Shown: one piece after another, positions 26,768 to 33,868 of the stretch
Layout of the letters: each line of letters begins with the position of its first letter
Numbering within the stretch: the stretch's first letter is position 1
The notes under the pieces: model-generated
The model's database searches: none
What the model was told of the DNA's origin: nothing
Seen by the model: the letters and a program-made list of their open reading frames with translations, nothing else
NCBI GenBank assembly: GCA_900548625.1
Contig: URLO01000001.1
Location: 62,001 to 126,000, forward strand
DNA length: 64,000 nucleotides
Direction of reading: 5' to 3'
DNA from: an uncultured Eubacteriales bacterium
GTDB taxonomy: Bacteria > Bacillota > Clostridia > Oscillospirales > Oscillospiraceae
Position numbers and translations under genes: made by a program

Positions 26768-26998
26768 ATGAACAAGATCCGCCGCAAAAATTTGCAAAGC
26801 ATCATCGACCAGCTGGAGGAGCTGAAAGGCAGTCTCGAAGACCTCCAGGCCGAGGAGGAAGAGTACCGCGACAATATCCCTGAGAATATGCAGGAGAGCG
26901 AACGCTATGAAAAGGCAGACGAAGCCTGCGACAACCTCTCCGAAGCCGTAGATAACCTGGAGGAAGTCATCAGCAGCATCGAAGCTGCCATTGAGTGA
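26768..26998 (+). CDS. Small acidic coiled-coil protein, 76 aa
   Basis: Begins 2 bases after the previous stop, with GGGGAGGAGG before the ATG. It is a heptad-rich, strongly acidic protein (LEELKGSLEDLQAEEEEYRDNI... and LSEAVDNLEEVISSIEAAIE) expected to be helical throughout. Acidic phage proteins of this kind can mimic DNA, but no evidence for this is in the sequence beyond its charge. Confidence 0.75.
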   Translation: MNKIRRKNLQSIIDQLEELKGSLEDLQAEEEEYRDNIPENMQESERYEKADEACDNLSEAVDNLEEVISSIEAAIE

Positions 26999-27009
26999 AA
27001 GGAGCGAGC

Positions 27010-27168
27010 ATGGACGATAAAATCATCATCGACCGCATGGATGCGGAAGAATTTCTCTCGATGCTCATGGACGCTGCAATGCAGGGCGACAATGTGACCC
27101 AGTATTACAGCACCACGCAGATCATCGAGAACATCGCAAACGAGTTTAAGGATCTCTGCAAGCTGTGA
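27010..27168 (+). CDS. Small early phage protein, 52 aa
   Basis: AAAGGAGCGAGC precedes the ATG at 27010. The 52-residue acidic protein (starting MDDKIIIDRMDAEEF) is not recognised. It lies in the closely spaced early operon between the coiled-coil protein and the 65-aa gene. Confidence 0.65.
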   Translation: MDDKIIIDRMDAEEFLSMLMDAAMQGDNVTQYYSTTQIIENIANEFKDLCKL

Positions 27169-27213
27169 AGCAGAAGCTGACCTATCGGCAAGACGGGGAG
27201 AAAGGAAATGACT

Positions 27214-27408
27214 ATGACTTATCTTGAAATTCTCGGCTGGGCCCGCAAGGGCGTCATCGCTGAAAAGGAAAACTATCGCCAGATGCAGGAGAAGGCTTTG
27301 GAGGGTCAGGCGCACGACATAGCCGGTCATTGTCAGAAGATGATCGACGAGTTAGATGTCCGGCTCGCTACTCTCGACGAGATCGAGGAACTGCACAACA
27401 GGAAGTGA
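27214..27408 (+). CDS. Small early phage protein, 64 aa
   Basis: Helical protein starting MTYLEILGWARKGVIAEKENY. I chose ATG 27214, about 8 bases after AAGG; an ATG two codons upstream lies too close to that site. Function unknown. Confidence 0.7.
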   Translation: MTYLEILGWARKGVIAEKENYRQMQEKALEGQAHDIAGHCQKMIDELDVRLATLDEIEELHNRK

Positions 27409-27416
27409 GGTACACC

Positions 27417-27860
27417 ATGGAGAACAGGTTTTGGACGGTCGCTTATCGCAATCGTGACAACGGCCAGCGAATCACTGCCGCCGTATTCGCGGCAGATCAG
27501 CAGCAGGCGCAGAAAAAGGCCCGAGCCGATGGTCGGATCGACGGCCGCGATGTATGGGAAATCGAGAGCATCGAGCCACATGAGGAAACGCTGGCGCGAG
27601 TTCTCATTGCTGAGTTCAGCAAGAAGCAGCAGGGCGGGCATTTTGCCTGCCCCCGCTGTGGGAAGATGACGATGGATGCGGAGAGCGCCACGCACAACGC
27701 CCTAAGCCGCCGCGCCACCGTCTATATCTGCGACGCCTGTGGGATGCAGGAAGCGCTGGAGGACATGATGGACAGCCGCACCCCGCTGACCGCATGGGCT
27801 ATCGTCGCCGCGCCGGGAAACTGGCGCATGGAGGAGGGAGGCAATGAGTGTGAAGCGTGA
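27417..27860 (+). CDS. Zinc-ribbon early phage protein, 147 aa
   Basis: The N-terminal half (FWTVAYRNRDNGQRITAAVFAADQQQAQKKARADG) looks like a small alpha/beta domain; the C-terminal half has a four-cysteine zinc site, CPRC (about residue 78) and CDAC (about 108). The start is ATG 27417, 8 bases after the previous stop. It overlaps the next gene by 17 bases. Function unknown; such zinc-ribbon proteins recur across this early operon. Confidence 0.75.
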   Translation: MENRFWTVAYRNRDNGQRITAAVFAADQQQAQKKARADGRIDGRDVWEIESIEPHEETLARVLIAEFSKKQQGGHFACPRCGKMTMDAESATHNALSRRATVYICDACGMQEALEDMMDSRTPLTAWAIVAAPGNWRMEEGGNECEA

Positions 27861-28008
27861 CGACGAGCTGATGTTCTACACAGAATGCTGGCGTGAGCTG
27901 CGAAGCTTTCTATCAGAGGTCGTGCGGGACAACACGGGCGAATATCCCTTCGCGCAGGATGTCTTGAATTTGATGCGCAGTATCGAACGGAAATATGAGA
28001 GGTGCTAA
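27844..28008 (+). CDS. Small early phage protein, 54 aa
   Basis: Begins inside the end of the previous gene (GGAGGGAGGCA before the ATG at 27844), indicating translational coupling. The 54 residues (starting MSVKRDDELMFYTECWREL) form no recognised domain. Confidence 0.65.
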   Translation: MSVKRDDELMFYTECWRELRSFLSEVVRDNTGEYPFAQDVLNLMRSIERKYERC

Positions 28009-28009
28009 T

Positions 28010-28222
28010 ATGAGCAAAGATTGGACATCGGAAGATGTGCCGAAGCTGACTTGCCCGGTTTGCGGGAAAGAGTTTCATCGGGAGGACATGCACTTCACTC
28101 GGGATTGCCACGGCATCACTTTCCGGCTGGTGTGTTTCGACTGCTATGATAAAGTCATGGGTAAAGGCTATGACGGTGCGTATTATACCGAAGCAGACGA
28201 ATGTATCGAGGAGGACTATTGA
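28010..28222 (+). CDS. Small zinc-finger-like early protein, 70 aa
   Basis: ATG 28010 lies 5 bases after GAGAGGTG. The protein has CPVCGKEF near residue 14 and CFDCYDK near residue 43, a probable zinc-binding pair of knuckles, and an acidic end. Function unknown. Confidence 0.75.
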   Translation: MSKDWTSEDVPKLTCPVCGKEFHREDMHFTRDCHGITFRLVCFDCYDKVMGKGYDGAYYTEADECIEEDY

Positions 28223-28224
28223 GC

Positions 28225-28533
28225 ATGAGTAAATCTTGGACGCCCGAGGAGTTGGCCGCTGCCAGTGCCGCGATGAAAGCGGAGGGCCACATGAGCTACG
28301 AGGAGTTCTGCGCCGCGCCAGTGTTGCGGCTGGAACACAGAGGCCGCGACAGCTGGGGTCGCCCTGTCTACGAGTGCGACGGTCGGCTCTATGTCGATGT
28401 CGACCCGCGCCGGAGCAGACCGGCCGACATCTGCACGAAGCAGGGCAACGCCTTTGACGGTGAGCCCTGCGACCCTGTGCCGGAGGGAACGATCATTGAG
28501 TTTGTTCCAGCACGGGACACATGGGATTTCTAA
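28225..28533 (+). CDS. Early phage protein of unknown function, 102 aa
   Basis: GAGGAGGACTATTGAGC precedes the ATG at 28225. The soluble protein (MSKSWTPEELAAASAAMKAEG...) contains RLEHRGRDSWGRPVYECDGRLYVDVD, which looks like a small beta-sheet domain. No known family recognised. Confidence 0.75.
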   Translation: MSKSWTPEELAAASAAMKAEGHMSYEEFCAAPVLRLEHRGRDSWGRPVYECDGRLYVDVDPRRSRPADICTKQGNAFDGEPCDPVPEGTIIEFVPARDTWDF

Positions 28534-28545
28534 GGAGGACTGACA

Positions 28546-28812
28546 ATGGATTACATCAAGCGTAGCGTTGTGGTGCAAAAGGTGATGGAAACGAAGTGGG
28601 AAAGCGGCTCTGATGGAGCGGCGGCTATGGAAATTGTTGCCGCTACCCCAGCCTCTGATGTTGCCCCTGTGACACACGGGGAATGGATCGAGGACGACTA
28701 CGGTTATAACCATTGCTCCGCCTGCGGCTGGGAGTGGGACGAGCCGGAGGCTGTCTCTCTGTACTGTCCTCATTGCGGCGCAAAAATGGAGGAGGGTGAA
28801 ATTGATGCCTGA
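28546..28812 (+). CDS. Zinc-ribbon early phage protein, 88 aa
   Basis: AAGGAGGACTGACA precedes the ATG. Two CxxC knuckles, CSACGWEW (about residue 57) and CPHCGAKM (about residue 74), form a rubredoxin-like zinc ribbon of the kind ending many clostridial phage accessory proteins (VTHGEWIEDDYG... CPHCGAKM). The next two genes share this module, so the three may be paralogues. Confidence 0.8.
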   Translation: MDYIKRSVVVQKVMETKWESGSDGAAAMEIVAATPASDVAPVTHGEWIEDDYGYNHCSACGWEWDEPEAVSLYCPHCGAKMEEGEIDA

Positions 28813-29143
28813 ATACATTGAACGTGAAGCGTTACTGCTTCGCATTGATTGCCATGGCACGAACAAATTTGGTATGCTTGACGAGAATATAAGAGCTTTT
28901 GTCAAAGCACAGCCCGCCGTCGATGCCGCGCCTGTGGTGCACGGGTTGTGGATGCCTGTTTATGAAAGCGAAATGACCGGATGGAATCCCGCAGTTGCAG
29001 GACGCGACCCGATCGGCGGATATATCTGCTCTGCCTGCAAAGAGGAAGCTGTTTACGACTGCAACGACAAGTTTGTTCTGTCGAACTACTGCCCACACTG
29101 CGGGGCGAGGATGGAAGGAAGTAATGAGCATGAGACTGATTGA
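28805..29143 (+). CDS. Zinc-ribbon early phage protein, 112 aa
   Basis: Overlaps the previous gene by 8 bases; GGAGGGTGAAATTG precedes ATG 28805. The protein starts MPEYIEREALLLRID and ends in a zinc ribbon: ICSACKEE (about residue 75) and CPHCGARM (about 96). It resembles the flanking genes in the segment AAPVVHGLWMP... CPHCGA. Function unknown. Confidence 0.8.
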   Translation: MPEYIEREALLLRIDCHGTNKFGMLDENIRAFVKAQPAVDAAPVVHGLWMPVYESEMTGWNPAVAGRDPIGGYICSACKEEAVYDCNDKFVLSNYCPHCGARMEGSNEHETD

Positions 29144-29378
29144 CGCCGATAAACTCAGCGCAAGGCTAAGTCGCAACGCAACGCCGTATTTCACGGTACC
29201 AGATATCGAAAATGCGCCGACAATTGATGCCGTTCCCGTGGTACGATGCGAAAGTTGCTGCTATGCAACATGGGCGGCATGGGCGAACAAATACTCTTGC
29301 GGTCAAGTTCACGGATTGTTGGTCTTTGGAGATCATTTCTGTGCATTCGGCAAACGAGAGAGGACGGAGGGCGAATAA
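29130..29378 (+). CDS. Early phage protein with the MRLIDADKL start, 82 aa
   Basis: Overlaps the previous gene by 14 bases. I chose ATG 29130 because MRLIDADKL is the usual N terminus of this family of phage accessory proteins; ATG 29124 is an alternative. Cysteines in RCESCCYATW and later SCGQ and FCAFG suggest metal binding. It is the last plus-strand gene before the terminator. Confidence 0.7.
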   Translation: MRLIDADKLSARLSRNATPYFTVPDIENAPTIDAVPVVRCESCCYATWAAWANKYSCGQVHGLLVFGDHFCAFGKRERTEGE

Positions 29379-29503
29379 AAAGCCCCTCTCGCCGCCGTAG
29401 GTGAGTTGCAACACCACCTTTGCGGCGTGGGAGAGTAGACGCCCACCCAAATGCGAAAAACGCTCCTGCGCCCCCGTAAGCGCGAAAGCGCCGGAAAACA
29501 GAA

Positions 29504-29546
29504 AAAGCCCCCTCGACAGGACGGTAAAATCCTGCGAGGGGGCTTT
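29504..29546. terminator. Terminator between early and late transcripts
   Basis: AAAGCCCCCTCGACAGGA pairs with TCCTGCGAGGGGGCTTT, leaving A-run and T-run ends on both strands. It separates the plus early operon from the minus late operon. The stretch 29379-29503 before it holds no gene. Confidence 0.9.
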
Positions 29547-29563
29547 CGTTGTGTGGGCGGTAT

Positions 29564-29896
29564 TCAGATGGCGGGGCTGTCGATGCTGCCGTCGGCCTCC
29601 GTGTCGGTCCGGAAGTTGTTTGCCTTGGCTGCCTCAAAGGTGATCCCACCGCGCTTGTGGTCGGACTTCGCAAGCGAGAGGTAGCCGTTTGCTCCGGCGA
29701 TGATGATCGCCTCGCCAACGCCGGTGGCGGCAGTAAGCCATGCAGCGGCGGCGGTGTAGCCGCTTTTGATGCACAGATACATGAGGAACAAGCATTCTTG
29801 AACGATCAGCAGACCGGCCAGCATTGCCAGCAGGCACACGACCTTGCTCCATTCGACCTTGCGCTTCTTTGCGGCTCTGCGCTTGCGCCTTGCCAT
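29564..29896 (-). CDS. Small membrane protein of the lysis module
   Basis: A 110-residue protein with a basic N terminus (MARRKRRAAKKRKVEW), two hydrophobic segments (VVCLLAMLAGLLIVQECLFLMYLCI and a weaker one around AAAAWLTAATGVGEAIIIAGA) and a polar tail. The ATG overlaps the endolysin stop by one base. Position and topology suggest a holin-like or spanin-like lysis helper, but it matches no family I recognise. It is the last gene of the late operon. Confidence 0.7.
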   Translation of the reverse strand: MARRKRRAAKKRKVEWSKVVCLLAMLAGLLIVQECLFLMYLCIKSGYTAAAAWLTAATGVGEAIIIAGANGYLSLAKSDHKRGGITFEAAKANNFRTDTEADGSIDSPAI

Positions 29897-30681
29897 CAGC
29901 TCAGCCCAAACTTCTGGGCGAAGCGGTAGAGGACGGTCACCAGCTGCTCGCGGGTCATCATGTCCTCCCACATTCCGTTGAACTCATCGGAGTTGCCGCC
30001 ACGAATGATGCCGTTATCCACAGCCCATTTGCGCGCTTCCTCCGAGTAGGCGGAAGCAGCGTTGTCCTGAAGCTCCTTGCGCATCTCCCGCCAAAGCTCC
30101 TTGAATTTGTTGATATCCATATCGTCATCCTCCTCGTCCATGCCTGCGGAAAGCTGGGCTGTCACCTTTTCGGCGAGGTCGCCCATGCGGGCGTACATCC
30201 AGTTTCCGGGGCAGCTTTTGTTGGCAAACCAGCGGTGTACGGTCAGCACCATCTCGTCCGGTGCAGGGGTGTAGGCAAGCGTCTTGTCCTTATCCTCCAG
30301 CCAGAGCAGCTTGGTCTTGCCGTTGCGTTTGCAGATGTCGACGCAAAGCGTAATGAGGGACTGATAGACCACATCGCGGAATGCGTACGGCTCTGCACCA
30401 TCGGACGCACATTCAATAGTCACCGCCCGCTGGTCGTTTGCGTTGCTGGAGGAACACCAGGATCGGTTTTTCTCCTCGACATACATACCGACGCGGCCGT
30501 CTGCGCCGATTCCGTAATTGCAGCTCGCCTCTCTGGAGGCGGGGAGGAAGATATCTCCCAACCGCTCCACGCTGCACTGGCCCACTACGCAGTGCGGCGT
30601 GATGCGGTCGATCTTACGGGTCCTCTGCCCGGAGTGATTCGGGCTGAGCTTTGTGTAGCTGGCAAGAGGGCTATTGCTCAT
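29896..30681 (-). CDS. Phage endolysin, N-acetylmuramoyl-L-alanine amidase
   Basis: Cleaves the bond between muramic acid and L-alanine in peptidoglycan to release progeny. The N-terminal Amidase_2 domain (residues about 15-165) has the zinc site in ITPHCVVG, TIECASD and VHRWFANKSCPGN. The C-terminal 70 residues (EARKWAVDNGIIRGG... MTREQLVTVLYRFAQ) resemble an SLH-type cell-wall-binding repeat. GAGGAGGA lies upstream of the ATG. It is preceded by holin genes. Confidence 0.92.
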   Translation of the reverse strand: MSNSPLASYTKLSPNHSGQRTRKIDRITPHCVVGQCSVERLGDIFLPASREASCNYGIGADGRVGMYVEEKNRSWCSSSNANDQRAVTIECASDGAEPYAFRDVVYQSLITLCVDICKRNGKTKLLWLEDKDKTLAYTPAPDEMVLTVHRWFANKSCPGNWMYARMGDLAEKVTAQLSAGMDEEDDDMDINKFKELWREMRKELQDNAASAYSEEARKWAVDNGIIRGGNSDEFNGMWEDMMTREQLVTVLYRFAQKFGLS

Positions 30682-30684
30682 AGG

Positions 30685-31095
30685 TCATTCCTCCTCGGGG
30701 GCGGTATGGTCTTCCTTGCCCTCACCGGAAGGCAGCGCAGTAGGCGCCGCGTCCGCCCCGGGTGTCGCGGTAGAGAGCATATCTTTCAGCTTTTTCAGTA
30801 CATCAACGGCATAGGCGGTAAAGGCTGCCAGCATAGCCAGCGATACCGCTGTCATCAGGTTTACGGTCTGCCCATCGACCTCCACTACCATCAGATCGGG
30901 GTTGAGGTACCCGGCGAAGTAGACCGCGACCAGCGCCGCTGCCACAACTGCACTCTTGATGCAGCCGTTGCGGAACTTCGTCTGATCCCATTCCCCATCA
31001 ATGATGGCATTGATGGAACCGAGGGCAATGTTCGCGGCGATCAGCAGCACAAGCCCTGCGGCCAGGCGGATGATCGTCATATCCAGCATGTTCAT
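30685..31095 (-). CDS. Phage holin
   Basis: A 136-residue membrane protein with three hydrophobic helices (LAAGLVLLIAANIALG, AVVAAALVAVYFAGYL, LMTAVSLAMLAAFTAYAV) and an acidic, proline-rich cytosolic tail, placed directly upstream of the endolysin. The pattern fits the phage holin class of Clostridia, which times lysis by making membrane lesions. AAGGAGGACGCACA precedes the ATG. Confidence 0.82.
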   Translation of the reverse strand: MNMLDMTIIRLAAGLVLLIAANIALGSINAIIDGEWDQTKFRNGCIKSAVVAAALVAVYFAGYLNPDLMVVEVDGQTVNLMTAVSLAMLAAFTAYAVDVLKKLKDMLSTATPGADAAPTALPSGEGKEDHTAPEEE

Positions 31096-31107
31096 TGTGC
31101 GTCCTCC

Positions 31108-31533
31108 TTACTGCAAAAAGTCGTTGCTGTCCAAGCACCGGCGATATATCGTCTTGATCCGGTCACTGGTCAGCTCTGTTACATTGTTTTCAAACTCCGG
31201 GTGATCTTCGCAGTATCGTTCGTAGGCAGCGATGTCCCGGAGCGTTTGGTCGAAATGATCTTTGGTGTGGCGCTCGCCGTGGAGACATTCATCGCCGAAG
31301 CGTAGAATGCGCGCCCGGCAGTTGACGGCCTTTTCCTCGGCCATGCCAGACCGAACGCACTGCAGCTCGCTTTCGAGCTTTCCGACCTTCTCCAAGACCT
31401 CGCTGTTGATAGCGCGCCCGAAAGCCTTTGCTATTGCAGACCACGGATTGATTTTGATGGGGGCGAGCTGGAGCAGCGTCAGCAGCACAAACAGCGCACT
31501 TCCCCCACCAAACAAAATCTCCTTGAGCGTCAT
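31108..31533 (-). CDS. Phage membrane-anchored protein of the lysis module
   Basis: A 141-residue protein with one N-terminal membrane segment (ILFGGGSALFVLLTLLQL) followed by a helical soluble part with heptads (LEKVGKLESELQCV) and several cysteines. Proteins of this shape commonly stand between tail-fibre and holin genes in clostridial phages, but their function is not established. GAGGAGG precedes the ATG. Confidence 0.7.
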   Translation of the reverse strand: MTLKEILFGGGSALFVLLTLLQLAPIKINPWSAIAKAFGRAINSEVLEKVGKLESELQCVRSGMAEEKAVNCRARILRFGDECLHGERHTKDHFDQTLRDIAAYERYCEDHPEFENNVTELTSDRIKTIYRRCLDSNDFLQ

Positions 31534-31607
31534 CTCTCAATCCTCCTCTGCGCGTGATAAGAAGGGCAGCCCCCGTAAAGGAGCTGCCCTCCGTATCAAT
31601 GCCGTGG

Positions 31608-31724
31608 TCAGACGGTGACTTCGAGATCTGCCAGGATCTCCTCGACCTGCTTCCGAATCAGGCTCGGAACCTGGTCGATGGTCTTCTTGCCCTTGACGAT
31701 CAGGGTCGCGTAGACAACTGCCAT
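31608..31724 (-). CDS. CD1375-like small phage protein, copy 1
   Basis: A 38-residue protein, AAAGGAGG before the ATG. The pattern VYATLIVKGKKTIDQVPSL...VEEILADLEV matches the CD1375-type miniproteins found downstream of tail-fibre genes in many clostridial phages. A second, diverged copy lies upstream. Function unknown. Confidence 0.8.
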   Translation of the reverse strand: MAVVYATLIVKGKKTIDQVPSLIRKQVEEILADLEVTV

Positions 31725-31777
31725 AACTGCTACCTCCTTTCCCATCAGAATGTATAAAAGAAGGAGCCGAAGGCTTT

Positions 31778-31918
31778 TCATAAGCCCTCAGCTCCATTCT
31801 TGCTATTTTCGAGGATTTCCCGGACGGCTGCTTGCAGCGGGTCGGGAACTTCCTCAATCGTCTTTTTCCCTTTGCGGATCAGGTCTGCGTAGACCTTCAC
31901 CATGTAATTGCTCGCCAT
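31778..31918 (-). CDS. CD1375-like small phage protein, copy 2
   Basis: A 46-residue protein sharing VYADLIRKGKKTIEEVPD...VREIL with copy 1, so the two arose by tandem duplication. The ribosome-binding site GGAGGCGAG is within the end of the upstream gene. Function unknown. Confidence 0.8.
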   Translation of the reverse strand: MASNYMVKVYADLIRKGKKTIEEVPDPLQAAVREILENSKNGAEGL

Positions 31919-31921
31919 CGG

Positions 31922-32344
31922 TTACTCGCCTCCTGTTGTAGATGTCACGGCGACGATCTGTTCGTAGACATCGCATAGCGCCATCTGCGTATCGGTGACC
32001 TGCCCCTCAAGGCTCGTCACCTTTTCCGTCAATGCCGCCTTGTCAGTCTCCAGGTCGGCTACCTGCTGCTGCAGGGAGGGAATCGTCTTGCCCTCCGCCT
32101 CATGCAGCTTGGCTTGCGCCAGATAACCGGCATAGTTGCCGAGGATGTCTTCACTCAGGCCGTCGTACATATTCAGCTCCAGGTGATATTCGTCGTACAC
32201 CCACCCGCTGATGGTCAGCTCGTCCCGCTTTTCCTCAAACGGCTCGGCGTTCTCATAGAAGCGTACCAGGGCTACCCCCGGCTTATTAGGCTGCTCCTCC
32301 AGCGAGAATGCGTTGCTGGGCGCGTTGTCGCCTCTTACTCTCAT
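31922..32344 (-). CDS. Phage protein of the tail-fibre/lysis junction, 140 aa
   Basis: The start ATG 32344 has a strong ribosome-binding site (AAGGAGGTCGTG) lying inside the last codons of the reverse-transcriptase gene, so the two overlap by 59 bases. The N-terminal half (ALVRFYENAEPFEEKRDEL... YDEYHLELNMYDGL) is a conserved pattern next to clostridial phage tail fibres; the C-terminal half is a coiled coil (LQQQVADLETDKAALTEKVTSLEGQV). It is not an Avd-type DGR accessory protein by visible sequence. Possibly a fibre chaperone or attachment factor. Confidence 0.75.
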   Translation of the reverse strand: MRVRGDNAPSNAFSLEEQPNKPGVALVRFYENAEPFEEKRDELTISGWVYDEYHLELNMYDGLSEDILGNYAGYLAQAKLHEAEGKTIPSLQQQVADLETDKAALTEKVTSLEGQVTDTQMALCDVYEQIVAVTSTTGGE

Positions 32345-33383
32345 TTCGCACGACCTCCTTCAGATGTTTTACTCCAATCGGGTCAATGTACTTCACCCGA
32401 ATTGTATGGCTATTGCAGTGCTTCAGTTGCCCGGCGCGGCTTAGTAGCCCGGAGGCCTGGGCGAACATGATAGGCTTTCCGGCGTCAAGCCGCTTTTTGA
32501 CGCGGCGGCATTGCCGGGTGAAGCGCAGGAAATTCCGCTTGCGCAGAATGACATGAGTGCGGGAAAAGCGGTAGCCGACCGCGCTCACCATGCGCTTTGC
32601 CGTGGGATAGATCTGCCAGTTCGCTTTCATGGACAGGCCGAGCCGCTGCTGCATGAACGCGGCGATCAGCTTCCGCGCCTTGTGCAGCTGCTTCTTATTC
32701 GGCCCGAGCAGGGTGATGTTGTCCATGTAGCGGGTCATATACTTCACGCCCGGCAGCGTCATGATGTACTGGTCCAGAGACTCCAGGTAGAAGTTTGCCA
32801 GCCATTGGCAGATGTAATACCCGATAGCCAGCCCGCCGCCGCAGGATTCGATGATGGAATAGACCGTCCGCAGAAAGCGCTTGTCCTTGATTTTCCGCGC
32901 CAGCGCCCAGATCAGCCGCTTGCCGGAGATGCTGGGGTAATACTGCGCGACGTCCAGCTCCGCGGCGTATTTCGTTCCCTTCGGGTCGTTGCGAAGCGCG
33001 CTGCGGATTTTCTTGTAGATATGCTTCCCGCCGCGTCCCGGAATGGACGCACAGGACCACGGGTGCATACCGCGCATAAGCACCGGCTTCATAGCCGTCA
33101 CAAGCATCCATTGGATCACGCCGTCCGGCCAGAATGGGACCATCTTGATCTTACGGTGTTTCTCGCTGCTCTCATCATAGATCTCACGGATCTTCGGCTC
33201 GGACGGTACAAAGCTCTCGGTTGCGACCAGCTCATAGGTCTTTTCGACATACCCGTCCAGGTCCGCCAACACAGGGGCGATGTCTTTACGACTCCGGCGC
33301 CCCTTTGCCGCCTCCTGAATGACAGCGCGAATGAAGTCCCGGTCAACCATCTTGTCGTAGAGATAGCCGACTCGTTTCGGCAT
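32286..33383 (-). CDS. Reverse transcriptase of a diversity-generating retroelement
   Basis: A 365-residue group II-intron-like reverse transcriptase that would copy the template repeat RNA with adenine-specific errors. Finger and palm motifs: IPGRGGKHIYKKIRSAL (residues 114-130), AELDVAQYYPSIS with catalytic D144, the DGR motif 4 as IGYYICQ (187-193, standard IGxxxSQ), and YMDN at 219-222 where most RTs have YxDD. GGAGGG lies upstream of the ATG. No maturase or integrase domain is attached. Template repeat and variable repeat lie 130-640 bases upstream, which fixes the assignment. Confidence 0.93.
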   Translation of the reverse strand: MPKRVGYLYDKMVDRDFIRAVIQEAAKGRRSRKDIAPVLADLDGYVEKTYELVATESFVPSEPKIREIYDESSEKHRKIKMVPFWPDGVIQWMLVTAMKPVLMRGMHPWSCASIPGRGGKHIYKKIRSALRNDPKGTKYAAELDVAQYYPSISGKRLIWALARKIKDKRFLRTVYSIIESCGGGLAIGYYICQWLANFYLESLDQYIMTLPGVKYMTRYMDNITLLGPNKKQLHKARKLIAAFMQQRLGLSMKANWQIYPTAKRMVSAVGYRFSRTHVILRKRNFLRFTRQCRRVKKRLDAGKPIMFAQASGLLSRAGQLKHCNSHTIRVKYIDPIGVKHLKEVVRNESKRRQRAQQRILAGGAA

Positions 33384-33512
33384 AGGATTTTCCCTCCGTC
33401 CTTGTTTGCCTGCGAGGTTATTCGAGCCGAAGCCTACTAAACCCCGTCCTATGCGGCAATATTTTCACCAAGCGGTGAGGGAAAGCCTGCGCCAGTCAAA
33501 AGAAAAACAAGT

Positions 33513-33647
33513 AGTCGCGCGCCGACGTTCGAGTTCGTGTTCGACGAGGTGTTGTTCGCGTTGAAGTAGAAAAGGCCGGCATTGCCGCCATTGTTCCAGT
33601 TGCCACCCACAAAGAGGACACGCCAGCCAGAGTTGTAGTTGGCGTAG
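33513..33647 (-). repeat. DGR template repeat (TR)
   Basis: 135 bp aligned without gaps to 33885-34019 (offset 372). On the coding strand it is full of AAC/AAT codons (the virtual translation is Asn-rich, e.g. GGNWNNGGNAGLFYFNANN). It lies in a non-coding gap between the tail-protein gene and the RT; the Asn-rich frame over it (33449-33667) has no ribosome-binding site and is treated as non-coding template RNA. Confidence 0.93.
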
Positions 33648-33841
33648 AAATCAAGCCCTCGGCGCATGGCGCAGACAGTCCCGGAGGCAATTATACCTCC
33701 GGCCTGCCACGCATACGGAAAAACGGGAGAAAATAACAGAATACGTTATTTTCAAAAATCGTGTCGACGGGGCTTCGCCCCGTACCCCATTCAGCTTTTG
33801 GGCTTGCGCTCATGCCGCCAGCTGGTGCAGGTAGGAAAGCT

Positions 33842-33861
33842 CCGGGGGCTGCGGCCCCCGG
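33842..33861 (-). other. Hairpin 23 bases past the variable repeat
   Basis: A perfect 8-bp G/C stem, CCGGGGGC / GCCCCCGG, with a 4-base loop, just after the tail-protein stop codon. Known DGRs such as that of Bordetella phage BPP-1 need an 8-bp-stem, 4-base-loop hairpin/cruciform close behind the variable repeat for target recognition; size and place match here. Confidence 0.75.
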
Positions 33862-33868
33862 TCCCCCA

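Noticed and set aside
33449..33667. Reading frame for a 72-aa Asn-rich protein over the template repeat
   Set aside because: No ribosome-binding site, and the sequence is the DGR template; the Asn codons are the mutable adenines, not a protein.
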